NCBI RefSeq assembly: GCF_013359595.1
Contig: NZ_JABFMP010000048.1
Coordinates: forward strand, 1-45,694
Direction: 5' to 3'
Length of the DNA: 45,694 nt
From: Pseudomonas sp. C1C7
GTDB taxonomy: Bacteria; Pseudomonadota; Gammaproteobacteria; Pseudomonadales; Pseudomonadaceae
Below, piece by piece: positions 16,022 through 23,227 of the stretch. A program made the translations under genes and the position numbers. The notes below the pieces were generated by a model. That model did no database searches and was not told where the DNA came from. It saw only the letters and a list, made by a program, of their open reading frames with translations. Within the stretch, counting starts at the first letter, position 1. Each line of letters begins with the position of its first letter.

Positions 16022-16980
16022 TGCAGCTGGCTCAAGGCGATGCGCACCGCTTTGCGCACTTCCGGATCGCCGTCCTTCTGGGCGGCCTGCAAGGGCGCGA
16101 TAGCGCCTTTGTCGTTCAGCTCCCCAAGGGCCAGCGCGGCCTCCTTGCGCAGGTTGCTGATGCGATGGCAGAGGGTTTCGATCAGCGGATCGAGGGCAGC
16201 TTTGTAGCGCAGGCGCCCGAGGCTGCGGGTGGCGCGCAGGCGCACTTGCCAGTAGTCGTCACTCAGGGCCTCGATCAGGGCGGGGCCGGCGTCGGCGTGA
16301 CCGACCTTGCCCAGGGTGGTTGCGGCCTCTTCGCGGACCTGCCAGGCCTGGTCCCGCAAGGCCTGGCTCAGGGCCGGCAGCACCTGTGCGTCAGATGCCA
16401 GGCCCAGGGCGCCGGTGGCGGCGCGGCGCACTTCGGTGTCCGCATCATCGCTGGCCAGGCGCGCCAGTGCAGGCAAGGCATCGAGCTGCTTGAGCCAGCC
16501 CAGCACGCCCACCGCCTCGCGCCGAACGCTGGCGTCCCGGTCGTTCAACGCCTGCAATGCCGCCGGCGCCGCCTCGGCGAAACGCAACTCGCGCAAGGCA
16601 CGGAACGCGGCGATGCGCACGCTGCTGTCGGCATGCCCGGTCCACGGCAGGATCACTCTTCCCGCCTCCGCGCACTTGAGCAGGCTCAGGCTTTGCGCGG
16701 CGGCAGCCTGCACCGCCGGCGAAGGATCGGTCAGGGCCCGGCACAGGGCCTCGACCACCGGCGCGTCTTCCCAGGCTTCGAGCAACCGCGCGGCTTCGGC
16801 GCGGACCTCTTCGCTCGGGTCGTCGGCCAGTCGATCGATCAGCCACAGCAGGCCGTCGGGTTCCTCAAGGTCGGCCAGTTCGATCAGGGCAATGCGTCGC
16901 ACGCCAGCATCCTCATCGGTCAGGCGCGGTTGCAGGGCCAGAATGTCGTCGTTGTCGGTTACATCCAATAGTGTGGTCAT
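16018..16980 (-). CDS. HEAT-repeat protein
   Basis: A 320-residue soluble alpha-solenoid. At least nine HEAT/PBS-lyase-type repeats of about 31 residues are visible, each with a pattern like DPSEEVRAEAARLLEAW, DSSVRIAAFRALRELR, DASVRREAVGVLGWLK and DTEVRRAATGALGLA. Such solenoids act as protein-binding platforms or cofactor chaperones, as in CpcE-type lyases. I chose the ATG at 16980 because the longer frame upstream overlaps the ABC ATPase. It overlaps the ATPase stop by 4 bases and the DUF971 start by 4 bases, so it belongs to the same translation-coupled operon. No enzymatic motif is visible; the partner is unknown. Confidence 0.88.
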   Translation of the reverse strand: MTTLLDVTDNDDILALQPRLTDEDAGVRRIALIELADLEEPDGLLWLIDRLADDPSEEVRAEAARLLEAWEDAPVVEALCRALTDPSPAVQAAAAQSLSLLKCAEAGRVILPWTGHADSSVRIAAFRALRELRFAEAAPAALQALNDRDASVRREAVGVLGWLKQLDALPALARLASDDADTEVRRAATGALGLASDAQVLPALSQALRDQAWQVREEAATTLGKVGHADAGPALIEALSDDYWQVRLRATRSLGRLRYKAALDPLIETLCHRISNLRKEAALALGELNDKGAIAPLQAAQKDGDPEVRKAVRIALSQLQ

Positions 16981-17825
16981 AGGGCAAATCGCAGCAGTTT
17001 GTTTTCTGTGGGAAGTCCGAGCGGGTTCAGGCGCGGCAGTTGTCGACCGTCCTGGTGATGCAGCAGCTCCAGACAATGGCGTTTCAAGCGGGAGAATTCG
17101 TGGCTGGTCACCAGTTCGGTGGTGCGCGGCCTTGGGAAATCCGGGCGCAGGTCTTCGATGACCCGGCCAGGGCGCGAACTCATGACCAGCAGGCGATCGG
17201 CGAGGAACAACGCCTCGTCGATGTCATGGGTGACGAACACCACGGTGGTACGAACCCGCGTCCAGATGTCGAGCAACAGTGCCTGCATGTTCAGACGGGT
17301 CAAGGCATCGAGGGCACCGAACGGCTCGTCCATCAGCAACAGCCGCGGACGATTGACCAGCACCCGGGCGATCTCCACCCGCTGCTGCATGCCGCCGGAC
17401 AGCTGGTTCGGCCAGCGCTCGGCGAAGCCTTCGAGCCCCATCAGCGCAAGGATTTCATCGGCGGCCCGGTGCCGTTCGGCCTTGCCGATGCCGCGCATTT
17501 TGAGGCCGAAGGCGACGTTGTCGCGCACCGTGCGCCAGGGAAACAGCGTGTGTTGCTGGAACACCATGCCCCGTTGCGGCGACGGCCCGGCGACCTGCGC
17601 GCCATCAACCTTGAGGCTGCCACTGCGCGGTTGCAGGTGCCCGGCCAGGGCGCCGAGCAAGGTGGATTTGCCGCAGCCGGACGGCCCGAGAATGCACACG
17701 AACTGGCCCGGTTCGATCTGGCAATCCAGGCCCTGCACGGCTTCGAACGCGGCTTTGCCTTCACCCAGGCTGATCGACAATCCGCGGATATCGATATGCC
17801 CCTCGGGCTGCTGAAAACTGCTCAT
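16977..17825 (-). CDS. ABC importer ATP-binding protein (TauB/SsuB/NrtD type)
   Basis: A 282-residue ATPase. Walker A is GPSGCGKST (47-55), the Q-loop is VFQQHTLFPW, the signature is LSGGMQQR (142-149), Walker B is LLLMDEP (162-168) and the H-loop is FVTHDIDEALFLADR. The Q-loop and D-loop (FGALDALTR) place it in the nitrate/sulfonate/taurine importer group. It energises import with the neighbouring permease and binding protein. Its ATG and the permease stop share one base (TGATG). The C-terminal 45 residues (ELVTSHEFSRLKRHCLELLHH and beyond) are a family-typical tail. Substrate unknown. Confidence 0.92.
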   Translation of the reverse strand: MSSFQQPEGHIDIRGLSISLGEGKAAFEAVQGLDCQIEPGQFVCILGPSGCGKSTLLGALAGHLQPRSGSLKVDGAQVAGPSPQRGMVFQQHTLFPWRTVRDNVAFGLKMRGIGKAERHRAADEILALMGLEGFAERWPNQLSGGMQQRVEIARVLVNRPRLLLMDEPFGALDALTRLNMQALLLDIWTRVRTTVVFVTHDIDEALFLADRLLVMSSRPGRVIEDLRPDFPRPRTTELVTSHEFSRLKRHCLELLHHQDGRQLPRLNPLGLPTENKLLRFAL

Positions 17826-18607
17826 CAGGCTTTTCCTCGTGGTCGATGCCAGGGCGTGAACAGCCCGCCCAGGCGTTTGATCAGCAGGCTGCTGCCCATC
17901 CCCAGAACGCCGATCAGCAACATGCCGACCACGATGTCGGGGTAGTTCTGGATGGTGTAGGACTCCCAGGTGTAATAGCCGATGCCGAACTGGCCGGAGA
18001 TCATTTCCGCCGTCACCAGGCAGAACCAGGAGGTGCCCATGCCGATCGCAAGGCCGGTGATGATGCTCGGCGCGGCGCCCGGCAGGATCACTTCCAGCAG
18101 CATCGCCCGGCGCCCTGCCCCGAGGCTTTTCGCCGACGCGATCAGCCGTGGGTCGACGCCTTCGACGCCGTGCACGGTGTTGAGCAGGATCGGGAACAAG
18201 GCGCCGGTGAAGGTGATGAAGACCATCGACAGCTCCGACGAGGGGAACATCAGGATCGCCAGCGGAATCCACGCCACGGCCGGGATCGGGCGCAGCACTT
18301 CCAGCGGTGGCAGCAGCAGGTCTTCGGCCCATTTCGAGCGGCCGATGGCCAGGCCCAGGGCGATGCCGATGACCAGCGCCGCGAGGTAACCGGCGAAGAC
18401 CCGACCGAGGCTGCTGCCCAGGTGCCGGGCGAGTTTGCCGGAGTCGCCCAGGCCCAGCGCGGCTTCGATCACCGCCAGTGGAGTGGGCACGTTGGCGAAG
18501 GTGACGAGGCCCAGGCTCCAGTGGTGGCTGGCGGCGAGTTGCCAGAACAGCAGGCAGAGCAGCATTGAGGTGGCTCGGGGGAGCCAGCGTAAAAAGGGTC
18601 TGGACAT
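17825..18607 (-). CDS. ABC importer permease (TauC/SsuC/NrtB type)
   Basis: A 260-residue inner-membrane permease with six predicted helices. The EAA loop, contacting the ATPase, is SAKSLGAGRRAMLLEVILPG (about residues 156-175), and the family phrase PIPAVAWIPLAILMF precedes it. The start at 18607 (MSRPFLRWLPR) gives a basic cytoplasmic N-terminus; longer frames upstream run into the intergenic region. It lies 40 bases after the binding-protein gene and overlaps the ATPase gene by one base. Together they form one importer. Confidence 0.9.
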   Translation of the reverse strand: MSRPFLRWLPRATSMLLCLLFWQLAASHHWSLGLVTFANVPTPLAVIEAALGLGDSGKLARHLGSSLGRVFAGYLAALVIGIALGLAIGRSKWAEDLLLPPLEVLRPIPAVAWIPLAILMFPSSELSMVFITFTGALFPILLNTVHGVEGVDPRLIASAKSLGAGRRAMLLEVILPGAAPSIITGLAIGMGTSWFCLVTAEMISGQFGIGYYTWESYTIQNYPDIVVGMLLIGVLGMGSSLLIKRLGGLFTPWHRPRGKA

Positions 18608-18647
18608 ACACAATTCCCGATGACGGCCACAACCGTTTTTTTCGTGG

Positions 18648-20054
18648 TTAACGGGCGGCAACCGCCTGGGTGGTGGCGTCGGTGAAATCGAACACCTTGC
18701 CGCCCTGGGCCGTGGCGAATTGCTGGGCCTGGCCCTTGAGCAGAAAGGCGTTCAGGCGGCCTTGCGCATCGCTGGCGAACCACGCCTGATCAGCCAGCAA
18801 CTTGATCCCGCTGTCGCACGCCTGGGCATACACCGCGCGGATGTTCTTGCCCTCCTGCTTCAAGGCGGCCAGGGCGCTGAACGCCGATTCGGCCGAGGCG
18901 TATTGACGGACCTTGTCCTCGCCGCGCACCCAGATCTCGGCCACATGGCTGAAGTCAGTGATCGCCTTGCCCGTCGAGGCATCCACCGCCTTGAGCGGGG
19001 TTTGCGCGTAGTTGGCCAGTTGCGCGGTGTAGTCCACGTTCGAAGCCTTGAAGGCGGCGCGGATGTACTGGTCGTCGATGAAGGTGTTCAGGTCGAGGCC
19101 GCGATCGGCTTTCTTCAGCAGCTTCAGGGTGTCGATGGCGGTACCGACGGCCTGGCGGTATTCCGGCTTCCAGCTCAGGTCGCGGGTCTGCACGCCCAGC
19201 GGGCCGTGGAACAGGTAGTTGACCTCGGCATCGACCCCGGTGACCTTGGCGATCAGCTCGCTGTACTTCTCCGGCTCGGCGGCGAGCAACTGGTTGGCTT
19301 CGAGGCTGGCGCGCAGGTAGGCGACGACGATCTCCGGGTACTTTTTCGCGTAGGCCTGATCCACCAGTGCGCCGTGGAAGGTCGGCGTGTTCGCCTGGGA
19401 GCCGTCGAAAATCTTGCGTGCGAAACCCCGGCTGGTGAACAGCTCGGCGAAGGGTACGAAGTCGGCGTGGGCGTCGATCTTCCCGGCTTGCAGTGCGGAT
19501 CCGGCGACTTCCGGCGCCTGGGCGATGATGTTCACATCCTTGAGCGGATCCCAGCCCTGATCAGCCACGGCCCGCAGCAACATGCCATGGGACGTCGAGG
19601 CGAACGGTACGGAAATGGTCTTGCCCTTGAGCTCAGACAGTGACTGCACGCTCGACGCGCTCGGCACCACGATGCCGTTGCCGCTGCCCTTGATGCTGCC
19701 CGACAGCACGCTGATGAACAGGCTGTGTTTGCCCGCAGTTTCGAACGCCACGCCGTTGAAGGCACCGGGGAAATCGGCCATGGCGCCGAAGTCGAGTTTG
19801 CCGGCGACCATCTCGTTGGTCAGCGGTGCGCCGCTGGTGAAGTTCTTCCACTGCACATCGTATTGGGCGTCCTTGTACTGGCCGTCGTGGGGCAGGTATT
19901 TGTCCAGCAGGCCCAGCTCGCGAATCAACAGCCCGCCGGCGGCGCAGTTGATGGTGGTGTCCTGGGTGCCGATGGCGATACGGATGGTTTGGGCTTGCGC
20001 CGGCAAGATGAATGAAGCCAGTACCAGACCGGCAAAAGTTGCACGTAAGAACAT
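18648..20054 (-). CDS. Oversized ABC substrate-binding protein (NitT/TauT type)
   Basis: A 468-residue periplasmic binding protein, much longer than TauA/SsuA (about 320). Residues 1-22 are a signal peptide ending AQAQ. The type II binding fold is seen in IRIAIGTQDTTINCAAGGLL, LDFGAMADFPGAFNG and LKGKTISVPFASTSHGMLLR. The extra C-terminal part (about 330-468) contains TQLANYAQ-type helices, then RAVYAQACDSGIK and AQQFATAQGGKVFDFTDAT. That last segment resembles the end of NosL-like domains, a tentative similarity. AGGGGATTGACC precedes the ATG. A 152-base gap separates it from the ferredoxin gene, so an internal promoter is possible. The ligand may be an organosulfur or nitrogenous anion; this is inferred only from the family. 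Confidence 0.85.
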   Translation of the reverse strand: MFLRATFAGLVLASFILPAQAQTIRIAIGTQDTTINCAAGGLLIRELGLLDKYLPHDGQYKDAQYDVQWKNFTSGAPLTNEMVAGKLDFGAMADFPGAFNGVAFETAGKHSLFISVLSGSIKGSGNGIVVPSASSVQSLSELKGKTISVPFASTSHGMLLRAVADQGWDPLKDVNIIAQAPEVAGSALQAGKIDAHADFVPFAELFTSRGFARKIFDGSQANTPTFHGALVDQAYAKKYPEIVVAYLRASLEANQLLAAEPEKYSELIAKVTGVDAEVNYLFHGPLGVQTRDLSWKPEYRQAVGTAIDTLKLLKKADRGLDLNTFIDDQYIRAAFKASNVDYTAQLANYAQTPLKAVDASTGKAITDFSHVAEIWVRGEDKVRQYASAESAFSALAALKQEGKNIRAVYAQACDSGIKLLADQAWFASDAQGRLNAFLLKGQAQQFATAQGGKVFDFTDATTQAVAAR

Positions 20055-20206
20055 GGTCAATCCCCTCGAATCATTTATAGGAAGTTCGTCTCCGCCACGA
20101 TCAGGGCGCGGTGGGAAACGAGGGGTTTCGTAAAGCAAGCGTCCGGGGGTGGCCGGATGGCGGTTTCTTTGTCTGTGGTGGCCTGCTCGCGATGGCGTCC
20201 TGTCAG

Positions 20207-20452
20207 TCACCGCAACAAGTAAGGGATATCGACTTTCACAGCCCCCGTCGGGCAGTCCTTTTCGCAGGGCATGCAGTACCAGCATTCGTCGAAGGCCATG
20301 TAGGCCTTTTGGGTGGCCGGGTTGATGGCCAGCAGGTCCATGGGGCAGACGTCGACGCACACGGTGCAGCCTTTGTGGGCGATGCAGAGGTCTTCGTCGA
20401 CCGTGACCGGTGCGTTGGAGCGGAAGAAGATTTCCTGGGGTTGATAGGCCAT
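20207..20452 (-). CDS. AprB-like ferredoxin with two [4Fe-4S] clusters
   Basis: An 81-residue iron-sulfur protein. Cluster motif one is C23-x5-C29-x2-C32-x3-C36-P and motif two is C57-x2-C60-x2-C63-x3-C67-P. The long first spacing and the phrase FDECWYCMPCEKDCPTGAV closely resemble the beta subunit of adenylylsulfate reductase, without its C-terminal tail. It would pass electrons to or from the flavoprotein encoded 25 bases upstream. GAGGAG precedes the ATG at 20452. In databases such proteins are usually called ferredoxin family protein. Confidence 0.9.
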   Translation of the reverse strand: MAYQPQEIFFRSNAPVTVDEDLCIAHKGCTVCVDVCPMDLLAINPATQKAYMAFDECWYCMPCEKDCPTGAVKVDIPYLLR

Positions 20453-20477
20453 TTCGCGGTCTCCTCGTGGGTCAGGC

Positions 20478-22220
20478 TCAGGCCGCAAAGGCGCCGACGC
20501 GCAGCCTGTCGTAGGCCTGCATTTCTTCGGCATCCAGCGGGATGATGTAGGGCTCGACGGCTTTCTTGAAACTGCTCATCACACCATTTTCGTCCTTCTT
20601 CAGATGGCAGTGGCAGAACCAGTCGCCGTCGTTGCGTTGCGGGTGATCGACCCGATAGTGGTACAGCCCCCAGCGACTTTCGGCACGGAACAACGAAGCC
20701 CGGGCGGCCATTTGCGCGCAGTCGCGGATCACGCTGACCTCCATGGCGCGCATCAGTTCGTGGGCGTTGTGCGCCTTGATCTGATCGAGATCGCGCTGGA
20801 TGTCGCTGAAACGCTGCAGGCCGATCTGCATCTTCTTCGTCACTTTCGGCGGTTGCAGATAGTCGTTCACGAAGCGGCGCAGCTTGTACTCGACCTGGGC
20901 CGGCGGCAGGCCGTGCTCGCGATCCAGTGGCGCGTAGACCCGTTGTTTTTCCGCTTCGATCTGCTCGACGCTCAGCGCGGTAAATTCCCGCTCAGCGACA
21001 AAATCCGCCGCGTTGTTCCCGGCAAACCAGCCGTAAGTGAACGCGCCAAGCATGTAGTTGTGCGGCACCGCCGCCATGTCACCGGCCGAATACAACCCCT
21101 TGACCGAAGTCTCGGCCTTCTCGTTGACCCACACCCCGGACGCCGAATGCCCGCTGCAAAAACCGATTTCGGAGATGTGCATCTCGACCATCTGCGTGCG
21201 GTAGTCGGTACCGCGGTTGGCGTGGAACTGGCCGCGGCTCGGACGTTCGTTGCTGTGCAGGATTTCCTCGATGTTCTGGATGGTTTCCTCGGCCAGGTGA
21301 TCGAGCTTGAGGAACACCGGGCCGTTGCCGCTTTCCAGTTCCTGGTGGAACTCCCACATCATCTGACCGCTCCAGTAGTCGCACTCGATGAAGCGTTCGC
21401 CCTTGTTGTTGGCGGTGTAGCCACCCAGGGGGCCGGTGACGTAGGCGCAGGCCGGGCCGTTGTAATCCTTGATCAACGGGTTGATCTGGAAGCACTCCAG
21501 ATTCGCCAGTTCGGCGCCTGCGTGATAGGCCATGGCGTACCCGTCGCCGGCGTTGGTCGGGTTCTCGTAGGTGCCCATCAGGTAGCCCGAGGACGGCAGC
21601 CCCAGGCGTCCGGCGGCGCCGCACGCGAGAATCACTGCCTTGGCCTTGATCACATGGAAATCGGCATTGCGGCAATCGAAGCCCATCACGCCGTTGACCG
21701 CGCCCTCCTCGTCCGTCAGCAAACGGGTGCAGACCAGGCGATTGGTGATGCTCACCCGCGCCCGCTTCAGTTGGCGGTACAGGACTTTCTTGATGTCGTG
21801 GCCTTCAGGCATCGGCAGCACATAGGCGCCCATGTGATGGACCTTTTTCACCGCGTAGTCGCCGGTCTCGTCCTTCTCGAACTTCACGCCCCAGCGGTCC
21901 AGTTGCTCGATGGTTTCGAAGCTGTGGGTGGCATAGGCGTACACCGCGGCCTGATTGACGATGCCGTCGTTGGCGATGGTGATTTCCTTGGTGTACTGCT
22001 CAGGCGTGGAGTGGCCCGGAATGATCGCGTTGTTCAGGCCGTCCATGCCCATGCTGATCGCGCCGCTGCGCTTGACGTTGGCCTTGTCGATCAGCAACAC
22101 CCGCAGGTCGCGGTTGCGTTCCTTGGCCTTGATCGCCGCCATGGGACCGGCGGTGCCGCCGCCGATCACGACGATATCGTATTCCTGTTCCTGCGTGGTT
22201 CTGGTGATGATGTGGGTCAT
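20478..22220 (-). CDS. AprA-like FAD flavoprotein (fumarate reductase/APS reductase family)
   Basis: A 580-residue flavoprotein of the FrdA/SdhA/AprA superfamily. The FAD Rossmann motif YDIVVIGGGTAGPMAAIKA is at residues 14-32, the second dinucleotide-fold element is AVILACGAAGRLG, and the C-terminal FAD contact is GLYSAGDMA. The capping region has GIVNQAAVYAYATHSFETIE and the helical C-terminus has REHGLPPAQVEYKLRRFVNDY. Size and adjacency to an AprB-like ferredoxin point to an AprA-like enzyme rather than succinate dehydrogenase. True APS reductase activity is doubtful because no sulfate-reduction or sulfur-oxidation partner genes are present. Start overlaps the GntR stop (ATGA). Confidence 0.88.
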   Translation of the reverse strand: MTHIITRTTQEQEYDIVVIGGGTAGPMAAIKAKERNRDLRVLLIDKANVKRSGAISMGMDGLNNAIIPGHSTPEQYTKEITIANDGIVNQAAVYAYATHSFETIEQLDRWGVKFEKDETGDYAVKKVHHMGAYVLPMPEGHDIKKVLYRQLKRARVSITNRLVCTRLLTDEEGAVNGVMGFDCRNADFHVIKAKAVILACGAAGRLGLPSSGYLMGTYENPTNAGDGYAMAYHAGAELANLECFQINPLIKDYNGPACAYVTGPLGGYTANNKGERFIECDYWSGQMMWEFHQELESGNGPVFLKLDHLAEETIQNIEEILHSNERPSRGQFHANRGTDYRTQMVEMHISEIGFCSGHSASGVWVNEKAETSVKGLYSAGDMAAVPHNYMLGAFTYGWFAGNNAADFVAEREFTALSVEQIEAEKQRVYAPLDREHGLPPAQVEYKLRRFVNDYLQPPKVTKKMQIGLQRFSDIQRDLDQIKAHNAHELMRAMEVSVIRDCAQMAARASLFRAESRWGLYHYRVDHPQRNDGDWFCHCHLKKDENGVMSSFKKAVEPYIIPLDAEEMQAYDRLRVGAFAA

Positions 22221-22969
22221 GCCTGATCCCCTTTTTGCCGGTCGATCCGCAGGCGGTACTGGAAGGCATCGCCACGGTAGTAGAGGTGTTCGAAGTCCAG
22301 CGGCTGGCCGGCGGCGTCATGGGTCAGACGCTCGATGCGCATGATCGGCGAGCCGGTTTCGACGCCCAGCGCCTGGGTCAGATCGCTGTCGGCCAGCACC
22401 GCATCGATGGCCAGGTCGGCGTGCCCGAGGGCCAGGCCGCAGTCGTTTTCCAGGATCAGGAAAATGTCGCGGGTCACCAGATCGGCCTTCTCCAGGCGCC
22501 CGCCAACGGCCTTGGGCAGGTAGGTGATTTCCAGCGAGATGGGCTGGCGATTGATCAGCCGCACGCGCTTGATCTGCGCGACGATTTCGCCTTCAGCCAC
22601 CTGCAGGCGCTCGGCGACCAGCTTGTCGGCGGCGATGAACTTGAAGCTGCGCAGGCGGTTGATCACCTCGTAGCCGCGACCGGTCATGGATTCGGCCAGG
22701 CCTTGCAGGGTGCTGACGTTCTGAAAGGTCTTGGGCTTGGCGACGAAGGTGCCCTTGCCGTGGATCTTGAAGATCAGCCCTTCCTTCTGCAGATCGCCCA
22801 GAGCCTGGCGCACGGTGATGCGGCTGACCTTGAACAGCGCCCCCAGTTCGCTTTCGGAGGGCATCTGGCTGTCTTGCGGGTATTCGCCGTCAAGAATGCG
22901 CGCGCGCAGGATGTCGCGCAGTTGGGTGTGCAGAGGGACGCTGCCGAGGGATAGAACGTTATCGGTCAT
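22217..22969 (-). CDS. GntR-family regulator, HutC subfamily (UTRA domain)
   Basis: A 250-residue regulator. The winged helix is at about residues 10-80 (LHTQLRDILRARILDGEYP, MPSESELGALFKVSRITVRQ, HGKGTFVA) and the UTRA ligand-binding domain at 95-245 (GRGYEVINRL, QPISLEITYLP, PLDFEHLYYRGDAFQYRLRI). It is the first gene of the flavoprotein/ferredoxin/ABC operon and overlaps the flavoprotein start by 4 bases. Three GTTATAAC-like boxes lie just upstream, so it probably controls the whole unit in response to the imported compound or a derivative. Confidence 0.92.
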   Translation of the reverse strand: MTDNVLSLGSVPLHTQLRDILRARILDGEYPQDSQMPSESELGALFKVSRITVRQALGDLQKEGLIFKIHGKGTFVAKPKTFQNVSTLQGLAESMTGRGYEVINRLRSFKFIAADKLVAERLQVAEGEIVAQIKRVRLINRQPISLEITYLPKAVGGRLEKADLVTRDIFLILENDCGLALGHADLAIDAVLADSDLTQALGVETGSPIMRIERLTHDAAGQPLDFEHLYYRGDAFQYRLRIDRQKGDQA

Positions 22970-22982
22970 CTGGAGATCACTT

Positions 22983-23019
22983 GTTATAACGAGTTATGAC
23001 GTGATCTTAGGGTTATAAC
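22983..23019. promoter_or_regulatory. Candidate GntR operator array
   Basis: Three 8-base boxes: GTTATAAC (22983-22990), GTTATGAC (22993-23000) and GTTATAAC (23012-23019); the first and third are perfect palindromes. They start 14 bases upstream of the GntR ATG and overlap its likely promoter. HutC-type regulators bind GT-rich/AC-rich dyads of this size. Confidence 0.6.
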
Positions 23020-23076
23020 GGACTGCCTGAGAAATACCGTTTGAGAATAAGGATAGATTGGCCGAACGCGATCCCT

Positions 23077-23223
23077 TGTAGCCGCTGCCGAGCCTGCGAG
23101 GCTGCGTTCGGCGGCGAAGCCGTCGCGAAATCATGCGGCTCGGTGTGTCAGGGAAATTCGGGATTCAGGGTTTACGACGGCTTCGCCGCCGGACGCAGCC
23201 TCGCAGGCTCGGCAGCTGCTACA
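23077..23223. repeat. Long palindromic repeat (TGTAGCAGCTG... family)
   Basis: A 147-base element with nearly perfect arms of about 49 bases, from TGTAGCCGCTGCCGAGCCTG to CAGGCTCGGCAGCTGCTACA, with the inner core GGCGGCGAAGCCGTCG. It is the same family as the inner palindrome at 2590-2722. It sits between the GntR promoter and the end of the Gfo/Idh gene. Confidence 0.85.
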
Positions 23224-23227
23224 GGGG

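Noticed and set aside
20478..22220. Calling the flavoprotein and ferredoxin a genuine dissimilatory APS reductase
   Set aside because: Similarity is clear, but no Sat, Dsr, Sox or Qmo genes are nearby and the host appears to be a heterotrophic pseudomonad; a related but different reaction is more likely.
20604..22226. 540-codon plus frame opposite the flavoprotein gene
   Set aside because: Antisense shadow; the minus frame has clear FAD motifs and coupled neighbours.
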